A DNA stretch of 56,479 bases from a virus (IMGVR_UViG_3300010160_000055:1-56479), one strand, 5' to 3'; counted from the stretch's first letter, positions 23,775-31,526 are shown. Numbers and translations are program-made. The notes: generated by a model from the letters alone, not told the origin.

Positions 23775-24336
23775 GTTCTTTTAGTTTATTTATAACCGAT
23801 GAAACATCTCCATCTTTACATTCTATTGCTATTCCTCCTTTAGAAGCAAATGCCTCTAGGTTAGAAGGTTTATCATCTATTAATATAGAGTTTTCATTTG
23901 CAAAATCCGACTTAGCATCTCCGAATCTAAAAATTACTTCTGGTGCTGGTGATAAGTGATTTCTTACCCATAGTTTTTTACCTAATCTTGAAGTATCATC
24001 CTCGGATGGTGATGTAAGAAGTTTTGGTCCGTATGGTTGTATAAAGTCCCATAAGACCTGTCCTTGAGGCATCCAGGGCATATCTGACCAGAACTCTAAT
24101 CCTATGTGCTGATCAATGAATTTCCAAAACTCTTCTGTTCCTTCTAGTTTATCGAAGTGCTTAGGTCTTGTTACTTGAGCAATAACTGCTTTTGAATAGT
24201 ACTTTGGACCTTCTTTTCTTAAAAGAGTAACAAATCTTCTTTCAAAGTCTGTTAATACTCCGTCCATATCACAGTATATCTGATACTTAGGTATAAAGTC
24301 TGATTCTTCTAATAATAAGTCTGTTAAATTTCCCAT
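23746..24336 (-). CDS. HAD-superfamily phosphatase / 5'-nucleotidase-like protein with cargo-like leader
   Basis: 196 residues. HAD motif I is D-M-D-G-V-L-T-D at 23-30 (nucleophile D23, acid/base D25). Motif II is L-L-T-S-P (T108 region), the motif III lysine is near K120, and motif IV is I-L-I-D-D-K (154-155 acidic pair). The fold dephosphorylates small phosphorylated metabolites or nucleotides. It resembles the deoxyribonucleotidase-type phosphatases of large phages, which adjust nucleotide pools. In front of the HAD core is M-G-N-L-T-D-L-L-L-E-E-S, matching the leader seen on several neighbours. It starts 13 bases after the big nucleotidyltransferase gene. Confidence 0.8.
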   Translation of the reverse strand: MGNLTDLLLEESDFIPKYQIYCDMDGVLTDFERRFVTLLRKEGPKYYSKAVIAQVTRPKHFDKLEGTEEFWKFIDQHIGLEFWSDMPWMPQGQVLWDFIQPYGPKLLTSPSEDDTSRLGKKLWVRNHLSPAPEVIFRFGDAKSDFANENSILIDDKPSNLEAFASKGGIAIECKDGDVSSVINKLKELGYGERELT

Positions 24337-24348
24337 AACCTTTTTATT

Positions 24349-27072
24349 TTATAATATTTGTTTTAATCCTAATGCAGGTAATCTCTTACGCCATAAGTTA
24401 AGGATTTCCTCTCTTTCTTGAGGCGTAATATCTTGAGCATCTAAATAACTGCTCACAACATCTGCAAATGGTCTTTTTTCTTTTTTAGCTCTAAAATACA
24501 TTCCCTGTAGGTTTGCATCTATCTCTTTTTTTAATTTAAAGTAGTCTCCTATTGGCTTTATTCCCGCTCTAATTTTATCTCTTTTAGATAAATCGCCTCT
24601 CATTATTTTAGAAGGGTTTGTAGATACTCCTCCTCTATTATGTGTTAAGTGTTCGATTTCATGTCTAAAAAGATCTTTTAAAGTCATTGAGACTTCTTTC
24701 CAGAAGCTAGGTAGTATTTCTGGATCTACTGCAATATCGATTATAATAAAATCTCCATCTCTATCGAAACCTGCTCCTGTACTTTCTAATACTTCCATTT
24801 TTCCTGTTCCAGGTGTTAATACTAAAGTACCTTCTACGTCGAATTCTACATCACCATTTGAATAGGTTTCTTCAAATCCTATGCTCTTTTCTCCTGCATC
24901 AAATGCTTCTTTCCAAGCTCTAAATAAATCTGATGATGCTTGATTGCTAATCTTGTCGTATCTTCCTTCTGCCATAACCTCTTTGTTGTCATTATTTTTT
25001 AACCCGTCTTCCCAGTTTCTGAATGTGATGTTACCTTTTAGGTAAGCTTCTTTTTCTATTTCCTGAAAGACGTTGTCTTCATTTGTATTGGTAGTTGCTC
25101 CTATTCCTTGAAGCCTTCCTTCCATGTTTTGCATGTGGTGAATCATTTCATGAGAAAATGATCTACAAACATCCTTTGGATGTCTTCCTAATACGTATAG
25201 AATTACTTCTTTATTGTTTGGATCATAGTATGCTGTTTTACCAAAGAAGTTATTTGCCTCATTTTCATCGTATCTAATTTTAATTTCTGGTAGTGGTTGG
25301 ATGTTCATTCCTTGGTCTAACATATACTCTATAAGAGATCCTATATATGGAGTGTAGTTGAACTTTTCTTGCTCCACTCCCTCTGGTAAGTGCTTTTGGT
25401 AAGGTGTTCCATCAAAACTTACATCTGAATAGGTTTTAATGTAGATGTCAATTCTATCCTGATTGAATACTATTGTAAATTTGTCTGGATCGATTGTTTG
25501 TTTTAAATCGTCATAAAGGTGCTCTAAAGAAGCTCTATCTTTAGAAGGAATTGCACCTCCTGGTTGAATTGGTGTTCCTGATGATCCTTCTTTTACTGTT
25601 TTAGTTTTTTTAGGAAAGAAGCCTTCAAATACTTCATCAACTGCAGCTAACATTTTATCTTCAATTGCAGGTTCTTCTTCCTGTGGTTTTATAATATCGA
25701 TAATTGCTTGCTTATCTTCTTTTGATACTACTTTTGGAATCCATTTACCGTCTAGTAAAAACTTCTCTGACTTTCTAATATCAGTTGCTGAGAATTTATC
25801 ATCTTCTTTATTCGTAATAACAGGAAGTTCTTTTATTTCTACATTCTTGTAGTCACCTTGTTTTTTCTTCTTTTCTATTCCAGAGAATTTACCCATTTCA
25901 TCAGCCATAGCTCCTGTTATAATCTTTGTTACTTTGTTTTGATTTGCATCAATCCATTCATAAGTATCTAAGATTGGAGTTACTTTACTAATATGAATCT
26001 CCATTGGTACGTTTATGTATTTAGCATAAATTTCCCAAATTGCTTTTGATTGTTCTGCTGTAATCTTTACTCCTTCTCTGATCTTAGGTCCGATGAAAAT
26101 AACAATCTTATCTGCTTTGGTAGAAAGGAATTTAGCATTCTCAAAGTGAGCAAGGTGTGGTGGTTTAAATCCTCCAGCATAAAGTGCTACAATTTCAGAT
26201 CCATCATCTAATGCTTCAGAAAGTGTTTGTGCTACTTTTTCAAGAGCATCTTCTTTACCTTTTCCTTTAGCTGTTCCAACCTCTCCTGATTTAACAGATA
26301 CCATTGATTTGAATATACCTGCTATTCTGTTCTTAGATCTCTCGTTTGTTAGTTTTCTAGCAACATCATCTAATAGATCTTCAAAAGAACCATCTATATT
26401 AAATCCTTGAAATAATATTTTAATAGTACCCCAAGCTGTTGTTGACCATACTTCTTCTCTTGCTATTTCTCTAAAGTTTTCTAATTTTACTTTTCTTAAA
26501 GATAGTTTTACCGATGATAAGTTAAATTCAAACTCTTCACCTCTTTTCAGTTTAGGTATATTTGAAATACCCATTCTTCTAAAGACATCTTGCGGATTTT
26601 GTTCCAATAGAATTACTTTTGCTAACCCTATTAATAGTCCTTGCTTTTCAGCTGGTAAATCTAGGAAAGATCCTTTAAAGGCGTGTTCTTCTTCGGTAAG
26701 AGAAATGATATTATCAACTTGAATATATTGATCTTCTTTACCTACAATCGGGTAAAGTACTGAGATTAATTCTCCTGAGTTGTAATACCTTCTGCCGGTA
26801 TATTTTTCTGATTTAAAAGGTATAATTACGTTTTGTGGAAGTGCTAAAGCTGCATCGATAAGTCTTTGTTTAACTTCTCTCTTATCGTCTCCTTCAAACC
26901 ATACTATTATATCTAAGTCTCCAAAGTCAGCTTTTGTTCCTGCTTTCACAGATCCTGATAGAGAAGCTTTTTTAAAGCCTGGTATTTTACTTAGAACTTC
27001 TTCTACGTATTTATTGAATGTAGCTTGTACATCCCCTCTTTCTATTCTATTTCCTCCTGCTACTCCTGACAT
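24349..27072 (-). CDS. Four-domain fusion: nucleotidyltransferase, NMN-adenylyltransferase-like, two HExxH protease-like domains
   Basis: 907 residues. Domain 1 (1-200): polymerase-beta-type nucleotidyltransferase with L-S-G-S-V-K-A-G-T-K-A-D-F-G-D-L-D-I (G-S at 40-41, D52, D54) and a third Asp in I-Q-V-D (D120). Domain 2 (293-465): nucleotidylyltransferase fold with G-G-F-K-P-P-H-L-A-H-F (300-310) and F-S-A-T-D-I-R-K-S (427-435), the signatures of NMNAT-like enzymes. Domain 3 (515-690): H-E-M-I-H at 641-645, a zinc-protease motif, in an S-F-S-H-E-M-I-H-H-M-Q context. Domain 4 (700-907): a second H-E-I-E-H at 804-808. Such a fusion is unusual. It may modify a host factor or NAD and act proteolytically (inference). 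No frame breaks. It is directly coupled to the second nucleotidyltransferase. Confidence 0.8.
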   Translation of the reverse strand: MSGVAGGNRIERGDVQATFNKYVEEVLSKIPGFKKASLSGSVKAGTKADFGDLDIIVWFEGDDKREVKQRLIDAALALPQNVIIPFKSEKYTGRRYYNSGELISVLYPIVGKEDQYIQVDNIISLTEEEHAFKGSFLDLPAEKQGLLIGLAKVILLEQNPQDVFRRMGISNIPKLKRGEEFEFNLSSVKLSLRKVKLENFREIAREEVWSTTAWGTIKILFQGFNIDGSFEDLLDDVARKLTNERSKNRIAGIFKSMVSVKSGEVGTAKGKGKEDALEKVAQTLSEALDDGSEIVALYAGGFKPPHLAHFENAKFLSTKADKIVIFIGPKIREGVKITAEQSKAIWEIYAKYINVPMEIHISKVTPILDTYEWIDANQNKVTKIITGAMADEMGKFSGIEKKKKQGDYKNVEIKELPVITNKEDDKFSATDIRKSEKFLLDGKWIPKVVSKEDKQAIIDIIKPQEEEPAIEDKMLAAVDEVFEGFFPKKTKTVKEGSSGTPIQPGGAIPSKDRASLEHLYDDLKQTIDPDKFTIVFNQDRIDIYIKTYSDVSFDGTPYQKHLPEGVEQEKFNYTPYIGSLIEYMLDQGMNIQPLPEIKIRYDENEANNFFGKTAYYDPNNKEVILYVLGRHPKDVCRSFSHEMIHHMQNMEGRLQGIGATTNTNEDNVFQEIEKEAYLKGNITFRNWEDGLKNNDNKEVMAEGRYDKISNQASSDLFRAWKEAFDAGEKSIGFEETYSNGDVEFDVEGTLVLTPGTGKMEVLESTGAGFDRDGDFIIIDIAVDPEILPSFWKEVSMTLKDLFRHEIEHLTHNRGGVSTNPSKIMRGDLSKRDKIRAGIKPIGDYFKLKKEIDANLQGMYFRAKKEKRPFADVVSSYLDAQDITPQEREEILNLWRKRLPALGLKQIL

Positions 27073-27073
27073 A

Positions 27074-27982
27074 TTATACTCTGTATTGTGTTAAGTTTGA
27101 ATTATCCGGTAAAAACTTACCTTTTAATCCTAATCTTTCTTGATTTTTTATCCAATAAGCTTGTAAGTCTTCTGGTATATCACATCTAGTACTATCTAAT
27201 ATTTTAAGATAAGTATCGTAAACAGCATGTAATTCTTGTTCAGATAAACCTCCTTCTAGTGTTTCTATCAACTTAAAGTAGTCTCCTATCGTATCTCTAT
27301 CTAAATTTAGATTATATGATTTGTTCAATAGGTCTATTGCTTGTTGTGGTGTATTTGCTACAATCTCTTGTGATTCTTTATCCTTTACTCCATAATTGTG
27401 AGAGAATGTAAATCCTTTCTGTGAGAATAAAGATACCAGTAATTGTGTTCTATGTAACCCTTTTACGTTTCCTGAATATGTAGCTGAATGATATGCAAAC
27501 TGTAACCAATCTACATCTCCTACATTTACATCTATTTGAACGTTTTGCCCTACTACTTCGTTATTCTCATCGTATTGTGGGAATAGAAGGAATAAAGCTC
27601 CTGCAGAAGATCCTTTTACATCTGCTATGATCTCTGTATCAGCTTCTGCAATCTTTTGTGCTATTGCTACAATTACAGCTCTTTTCATTAACTGATCATC
27701 TGAGGATGTTCTAGCTCTTTTCTTAAACCCTTCAAATAATGCTTGAACGTGTTTTTCGTCTAGTCCCCAATCTTCTACATTATCAAAGGATGACCCGGCT
27801 AGTGCTAGGTCAATATCCCCTGAATAATCTTTTTTCCCTACAGATCCTAGAGTTTTCATCTCTCTAAAGAATGGTTCTGCTTTTGGAAATATTTGTTTGA
27901 ACTGTTTAAAAAACTCTAATAGAGTTGGTTTAATATGCTCTTTTTTTATCGGTGCTGTACTATCGAATACGTTTCCTCCCAT
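27074..27982 (-). CDS. Nucleotidyltransferase-fold protein
   Basis: 302 residues. T-L-G-S-V-G-K-K-D-Y-S-G-D-I-D-L-A (about 44-60) is the G-S...D-x-D catalytic signature of the polymerase-beta-type nucleotidyltransferase superfamily. The third acidic strand is V-Q-I-D-V-N-V-G-D-V-D-W (about 148-159), and H-R-T-Q-L-L-V-S-L-F follows near 178. Related proteins beginning G-G-N-V-F are found in T4-like marine phages. Substrate is unknown: candidates are tRNA, protein or small-molecule nucleotidylation. It sits one base from the 907-residue gene, whose first domain is another nucleotidyltransferase. Upstream are both an early-type promoter (28000-28030) and a late-type box (28041-28050). Confidence 0.78.
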   Translation of the reverse strand: MGGNVFDSTAPIKKEHIKPTLLEFFKQFKQIFPKAEPFFREMKTLGSVGKKDYSGDIDLALAGSSFDNVEDWGLDEKHVQALFEGFKKRARTSSDDQLMKRAVIVAIAQKIAEADTEIIADVKGSSAGALFLLFPQYDENNEVVGQNVQIDVNVGDVDWLQFAYHSATYSGNVKGLHRTQLLVSLFSQKGFTFSHNYGVKDKESQEIVANTPQQAIDLLNKSYNLNLDRDTIGDYFKLIETLEGGLSEQELHAVYDTYLKILDSTRCDIPEDLQAYWIKNQERLGLKGKFLPDNSNLTQYRV

Positions 27983-27999
27983 TATACTTTCTATTTACC

Positions 28000-28030
28000 T
28001 AAAGATATGAATATTCTTTCGATTATCCAA
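28000..28030 (-). promoter_or_regulatory. Bacteroidota-type promoter for the nucleotidyltransferase pair
   Basis: Minus strand TTG at 28028-28030, a 20-base spacer, then TATCTTTAGGTA starting at 28007. This is the same TTG-N20-TAnnTTTA-GGTA layout as the promoters at 54276-54311 and 55269-55304. The start codon is 18 bases further on. Confidence 0.55.
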
Positions 28031-28040
28031 CGATTATATT

Positions 28041-28050
28041 AAATAAATAG
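28041..28050 (-). promoter_or_regulatory. Putative late promoter box
   Basis: Minus strand CTATTTATTT right after the stop of the RecB-like gene. It gives the nucleotidyltransferase genes a possible second, late promoter. Confidence 0.35.
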
Positions 28051-28052
28051 TA

Positions 28053-28835
28053 CTAAAGTTTGATAGTGGTTGGATATGATGTAAACTTAGGCTCTGTTGT
28101 TGGATGCTCAAGTTCGTATAATTTATAGATCAATTTGAATAATTCAAAGTTCTTTTCTATATCATCAATCACTTTTAACTCCCATCCTTTACCTTGTAAC
28201 TTCTTCCCGGCTTTATCAGCTCCTCGAGTTGATGCTTTCAACCAAAGAATAGCTGTTCTATCAATTTTAATACCTTTTGTTTCTTCAATCGACTTAGCGT
28301 ATGCTGCCAATTGTAAGTCATATGATTTATGTAAGTGATTTGAGGTTTTAAAGTCAATCAACCAATTCTCTCCATTCATCGATACAACTATATCGGCTGT
28401 TCCTGCATACTTGTGAGTATCTGAGTAAGTAAATTCTTCTGTAAAGATTAATACAGGTTTTGCTACATCCCAAAACTCTTTAAACTTTATAATCATTCCC
28501 CATACCAGTTCATTATACCTAGCATTACCGTAATCATCCATCCATTGGATTTCTTTACCCTCTAATAACTCTTCTATTGCATTATGAGTTTGAGTACCTT
28601 CATCTCCGGCTCTTCTCATTATAATGTCTGAATTGTGTCCTACGTCTTTGAGCCAAGACTCAAAGAATTTATTCTTTGGCATGTACTGTAAGATCGAAGT
28701 AACTGAAGGGTAAAATACTCCTTCCGATCGTTGATAAACCCTTCTATCTAAGAAGTTAATTTGCTTTAATTCAGGTTTAAAGTCTAACCTTTTTTTGGCA
28801 TGTTCCGATAGAACATTTTGTCCTTTTTGTATCAT
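28053..28835 (-). CDS. RecB/Cas4-like PD-(D/E)xK exonuclease
   Basis: 260 residues from the ATG at 28835, which follows the primase stop by one base. A longer in-frame ORF (to 28913) would overlap the primase by 77 bases and its extra residues look non-native. Nuclease signatures: G-T-Q-T-H (80-84), Y-A-G-T-A-D (143-148), L-I-D-F-K-T-S (159-165) and Q-L-A-A-Y (175-179), i.e. the G-x-x-H, Asp, D-x-K and Q-x-x-x-Y motifs of RecB-like nucleases. Y-P-S-V-T-S-I-L (42-49) is typical of the phage members. Likely used in DNA replication or recombination. No Fe-S cysteines are apparent. Confidence 0.85.
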   Translation of the reverse strand: MIQKGQNVLSEHAKKRLDFKPELKQINFLDRRVYQRSEGVFYPSVTSILQYMPKNKFFESWLKDVGHNSDIIMRRAGDEGTQTHNAIEELLEGKEIQWMDDYGNARYNELVWGMIIKFKEFWDVAKPVLIFTEEFTYSDTHKYAGTADIVVSMNGENWLIDFKTSNHLHKSYDLQLAAYAKSIEETKGIKIDRTAILWLKASTRGADKAGKKLQGKGWELKVIDDIEKNFELFKLIYKLYELEHPTTEPKFTSYPTTIKL

Positions 28836-28836
28836 G

Positions 28837-29757
28837 TTATGATAGTTTGTAGCGGAGTAATTTTCCGAAGTCCATTTCCTCTGCCTGTTGTACATAGCGA
28901 GTAAAGCTTGCAAATCCCATCTCGCTTGGATCCTTGTCTTGCATATCTACTAGATATACTTTCTTTCCCATATTCAGAAATTGTTCTGTATATGAGAGTG
29001 CTTTTTTAAATGCATCCCTGTCTAGGGCTACGTATATGTCTTGAACCTGACTTGATACTATCTTTTTTATCAAAGATTTTGATAAAGACTTACCAAGTAT
29101 TGGTACTGCGTTTCTTTTTACTGCTATTGCATCAAATACCCCTTCCACTAGGATTATGGGCTGGGACCAATTGATTAAGTTCTCAAACCCTATTATGTCT
29201 TTAGAACACTCTGGATTTCTGTATTTGTGGTAAGCATCTTCAAATGTTCTTCCTACAAAGAAGTTTAGTTGGTTATTCTCGTTATATGATGGAATAATTA
29301 CTCTACCGGCATATTCTCCTGATGTACAGTATCCGATGTTGTATTTTAAGAAGTCTCTGTCGGTAAAACCTCTTTTATAGAGGTATTTCCTTACTTTATT
29401 TGCTATAATAGATGTGGTGGATGCTGTATAAAGTGCTTGAAACTCTTTAGGAAGTTCTACAGAAGTTGTAGGAGTATAACCTATTTCGTCACCTTTTCTT
29501 ACATATTTAAGTATTTCATATGCTTGTTCGGCAGGTACTTGTAACTGTTTAAGTAAAGACTTAATTGTACGCCCTTTAAAGCCACATACCCAGCATTCGA
29601 AAGGATTCTCTCCTTTTTCATTGGTATGCATGTTTACTTCTAGCTTTGGCTTATGGTGATTGCATTTAGGACAGGTAAAAGCATAGTTCTCTCTTGCTCT
29701 CTTGTGAGATTTACCTAAGACATTCTCTATAAACCCTAATAATATATTACTACTCAT
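28837..29757 (-). CDS. DNA primase (DnaG/gp61-type)
   Basis: 306 residues. The N-terminal zinc-binding domain has C-P-K-C (29-32) and C-W-V-C (55-58). The TOPRIM domain has I-L-V-E-G-V-F-D-A (202-210, E205) and V-A-L-D-R-D-A (243-249, D246/D248). It synthesises RNA primers for lagging-strand synthesis. Length is similar to T4 gp61 (342). There is a plausible promoter upstream: TTG at 29810-29812, 20-base spacer, TATCTTAA at 29782-29789, inside and after the terminator of the preceding gene. No helicase gene is adjacent. Confidence 0.88.
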   Translation of the reverse strand: MSSNILLGFIENVLGKSHKRARENYAFTCPKCNHHKPKLEVNMHTNEKGENPFECWVCGFKGRTIKSLLKQLQVPAEQAYEILKYVRKGDEIGYTPTTSVELPKEFQALYTASTTSIIANKVRKYLYKRGFTDRDFLKYNIGYCTSGEYAGRVIIPSYNENNQLNFFVGRTFEDAYHKYRNPECSKDIIGFENLINWSQPIILVEGVFDAIAVKRNAVPILGKSLSKSLIKKIVSSQVQDIYVALDRDAFKKALSYTEQFLNMGKKVYLVDMQDKDPSEMGFASFTRYVQQAEEMDFGKLLRYKLS

Positions 29758-29781
29758 ATTTGTACATAACTGCTTGACATC

Positions 29782-29812
29782 TTAAGATATGAAAAAAGAC
29801 TTGAATAAACAA
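29782..29812 (-). promoter_or_regulatory. Possible Bacteroidota-type promoter for primase
   Basis: Minus strand TTG-N20-TATCTTAA, weaker at the -7 element than the others. It overlaps the terminator of the upstream gene and lies 25 bases before the primase ATG. Confidence 0.35.
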
Positions 29813-29817
29813 GCCTT
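29792..29817 (-). terminator. Rho-independent terminator after the 29841-30455 gene
   Basis: Minus strand stem AAGGCTTG / CAAGTCTT (one G-U pair) with a 6-base loop and six T, about 24 bases after the stop at 29841. Confidence 0.82.
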
Positions 29818-29840
29818 TCTTTACTTATTTTATACAGATT

Positions 29841-30455
29841 TTATACTGCTGCTATTTTATTTGCTAATTGTACAACTTCTGATGATTTAAAAGCAGATAA
29901 TCCACCTTCTAGTCCTTTTCCTATTAAGTTATGAGCTTCCATTGCTTCTGCACCACTTGATACTGCTGCTGCAACAAGCATTGCTGCGTATACTCCATGT
30001 GCTACTTTATACAATTCAGAGGTTTCATCATGTGGGTCTTGCTGTCCATATCTCTTTGGAAAAGCTTTTTTTACCATTCCTCCGATTACCTCTATGTACT
30101 TATGTTCTAAGCTATGTCCAAATTTCTTAAGAGCATTTCCAACTACTGTTCCACTTTTTTTATCTTTTTGGAATAAAGAAGACATTCCGTTTACTCCTTT
30201 TCCTAATAAAGAAATGATACCTGGTGCTCCTACTATTAATCCAAGAGTCATTGACTCGTCTAATTCCCCGTCTTTTGGAGATGGTTTAATTGTACTTGTA
30301 CCTTGTTGAAGTAAAGCTAAAGCTCCATTTAATCCTTGTTTTGCATCTTGATCTGCTTCAGGATCTGCTTGTGGTGCTACTTCTGCTTCTAATATTTTAG
30401 AGTTAGGTGTTAACTTATTTTCTACTAAGAATTTTTTTAAATCGAAATTATCCAT
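29841..30455 (-). CDS. Putative internal protein with shared leader module and hydrophobic helices
   Basis: 204 residues. It begins N-F-D-L-K-K-F-L-V-E-N-K-L-T-P-N-S, the same module found twice in the 17022-18308 protein. An Ala/Gln-rich linker follows, then two hydrophobic segments: L-G-L-I-V-G-A-P-G-I-I-S-L-L-G (about 71-85) and A-A-M-L-V-A-A-A-V-S-S-G (about 157-168). These recall the Gly/Ala-rich modules of the gp22-like scaffold. A virion-packaged, possibly membrane-active protein is a reasonable inference. It overlaps the small basic gene upstream by eight bases and is closed by a terminator. Confidence 0.55.
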   Translation of the reverse strand: MDNFDLKKFLVENKLTPNSKILEAEVAPQADPEADQDAKQGLNGALALLQQGTSTIKPSPKDGELDESMTLGLIVGAPGIISLLGKGVNGMSSLFQKDKKSGTVVGNALKKFGHSLEHKYIEVIGGMVKKAFPKRYGQQDPHDETSELYKVAHGVYAAMLVAAAVSSGAEAMEAHNLIGKGLEGGLSAFKSSEVVQLANKIAAV

Positions 30456-30573
30456 TCTGTAATTTTTTTAATATCAATTCATTCTGCTTTATTAGCTTAG
30501 CAGTTTTTGCTATTGATTTTTTTCTTTTGCTGAAATCTGTTCTTTGTGGAGAACTATGCTTACCTCTTGCCAT
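30448..30573 (-). CDS. Small basic protein (41 residues)
   Basis: M-A-R-G-K-H-S-S-P-Q-R-T-D-F-S-K-R-K-K-S, then helix-forming I-A-K-T-A-K-L-I-K-Q-N-E-L-I-L-K-K-L. Its ATG overlaps the stop of the kinase-like gene (TAATG) and its own end overlaps the next start by eight bases; this tight packing supports a real gene. It is strongly basic and may bind nucleic acid. No family is known to me. Confidence 0.5.
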   Translation of the reverse strand: MARGKHSSPQRTDFSKRKKSIAKTAKLIKQNELILKKLQNG

Positions 30574-30842
30574 TATACGTCTATTATCTTTACGTTTCCT
30601 TGTTTATCTTGCATTACATTGTCTAGCTTTATTTTCCCACCTGGTCCTTCTAGGTCAGGATAAATGTCTAGTTGATCTGCTTCTTCCATTATTTCATCAA
30701 TTGGAATTTCATCTGGATCTGCTGTATATGGTTCCAAATTTTCCATTGTAATAATTCCTAGTTTTGGATTTCTAACATCTACATCGTAAATATGCACAAA
30801 GTACTTAGTTTGAACTCCTTGTATGTTTTGAGCATCTTCTAA
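30573..30842 (-). CDS. Kinase-like protein, C-terminal part (after an in-frame TAA)
   Basis: This continues in the same frame as 30843-31013. It reads L-E-D-A-Q-N-I-Q-G-V-Q-T-K-Y-F-V-H-I-Y-D, then L-G-I-I-T-M-E-N-L-E (kinase strand 5 and hinge), and ends D-N-V-M-Q-D-K-Q-G-N-V-K-I-I-D-V. The last segment resembles the catalytic-loop Asn and metal-binding Asp of the protein-kinase/aminoglycoside-kinase fold. The first in-frame Met after the TAA is at the HIY...-M-E-N-L hinge region; a start at M-H-I-Y is only available from a GTG codon at about 30797. The domain is minimal (146 residues in total) and ends right after the metal-binding Asp, so it may be a non-catalytic or truncated kinase-like protein. 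Confidence 0.5.
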   Translation of the reverse strand, partial: LEDAQNIQGVQTKYFVHIYDVDVRNPKLGIITMENLEPYTADPDEIPIDEIMEEADQLDIYPDLEGPGGKIKLDNVMQDKQGNVKIIDV

Positions 30843-31013
30843 TTATTCTGAATCAGTTGTTACTTTTAGTACTTTATTTCCTACTAAGTAAGCTGCACCA
30901 TAATCACCTGATCCTAAGAATTCCCCTCCTTGATCGATAATATCGTTAACAAGTTCTTGATATTCTTGAGTTGGTGAAATTACTTCTTTTAGTATGTTAT
31001 AAAGACTAATCAT
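30843..31013 (-). CDS. Kinase-like protein, N-terminal part (ends at in-frame TAA)
   Basis: 56 residues plus stop. Leader M-I-S-L-Y-N-I-L-K-E-V-I is of the L-x-x-(I/L)-L-x-E type shared with neighbours. Then G-E-F-L-G-S-G-D-Y-G-A-A-Y-L-V-G-N-K-V-L (30-49) followed by K-V-T is a glycine loop and the strand-3 lysine of a kinase N-lobe. The frame stops at codon 57 (30843-30845), after T-D-S-E, and resumes in phase with L-E-D-A-Q. Homology logic suggests the TAA stands in for a charged residue (for example GAA). Five bases separate its ATG from the previous gene's stop. Confidence 0.55.
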   Translation of the reverse strand: MISLYNILKEVISPTQEYQELVNDIIDQGGEFLGSGDYGAAYLVGNKVLKVTTDSE

Positions 31014-31017
31014 TACT

Positions 31018-31434
31018 CTAGCTTACATCCATTTCTGCTGAACTAGCTTGAATACCTTTTGCTTTTAGAGCATCTACAATGTCAAGTATTTCTTTGTCAT
31101 CAAAATATGCTCTTGTTGGAAGATCTAATCCTGTATGGTTTTTTATAAATTCTTTTGCTGCATCAAATCCAGGTAATTTTATACCGTCTGCTCTTACTCC
31201 ATAGAATCTGCCACCAGGATAAATGTAGCTAATTTCAACGTTCTTTACATCTGTAGCTTCTTCTTGCATAGCTTTTTTCTCAGAATCATCTTCTTTAGGG
31301 ACACTCTTAGCAATTGTTGTTAAGATATTCCTAAAGTCATCTGTAGTACCTCCTTTAGTTTCTCCTCCTGGGGTATACTTTGAATATCCTTTCATCTCTT
31401 CCAAGATGATTTTTTTTAATTCTGATTTTTTCAT
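31018..31434 (-). CDS. Protein with capsid-targeting-like N-terminus, function unknown
   Basis: 138 residues. The leader M-K-K-S-E-L-K-K-I-I-L-E-E-M-K-G is the clearest amphipathic L/I-x-E leader in the window. It is followed by a flexible Gly/Thr segment (Y-S-K-Y-T-P-G-G-E-T-K-G-G) and, after about residue 70, a small alpha/beta domain (V-E-I-S-Y-I-Y-P-G-G-R-F-Y-G-V-R). No family was recognised. It ends with TAG and is preceded by a TAATG overlap with a very small membrane protein gene. Confidence 0.55.
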   Translation of the reverse strand: MKKSELKKIILEEMKGYSKYTPGGETKGGTTDDFRNILTTIAKSVPKEDDSEKKAMQEEATDVKNVEISYIYPGGRFYGVRADGIKLPGFDAAKEFIKNHTGLDLPTRAYFDDKEILDIVDALKAKGIQASSAEMDVS

Positions 31435-31526
31435 TATCTAGTTTGTTTAAATTCTCTTAGGATTAGTACTACACTAAGTACGGTTACTATTGCTATCCAA
31501 AAATAAGGTATACCTCCTTCTTCCAC
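31434..31526 (-). CDS. 30-residue single-pass membrane protein (GTG start)
   Basis: Starts at GTG immediately after the TAA of the cupin-like gene (TAAGTG) and ends as TAATG with the next gene. Sequence: (M)-E-E-G-G-I-P-Y-F-W-I-A-I-V-T-V-L-S-V-V, then L-I-L-R-E-F-K-Q-T-R: one transmembrane helix with a positive C-terminus. The exact stop/start junctions on both sides are the main support. Function unknown. Confidence 0.5.
   Translation of the reverse strand: MEEGGIPYFWIAIVTVLSVVLILREFKQTR

Noticed and set aside
28836-28913. Start of the RecB-like nuclease at 28913
   Set aside because: This would overlap the primase by 77 bases; the ATG at 28835 follows the primase stop by one base.
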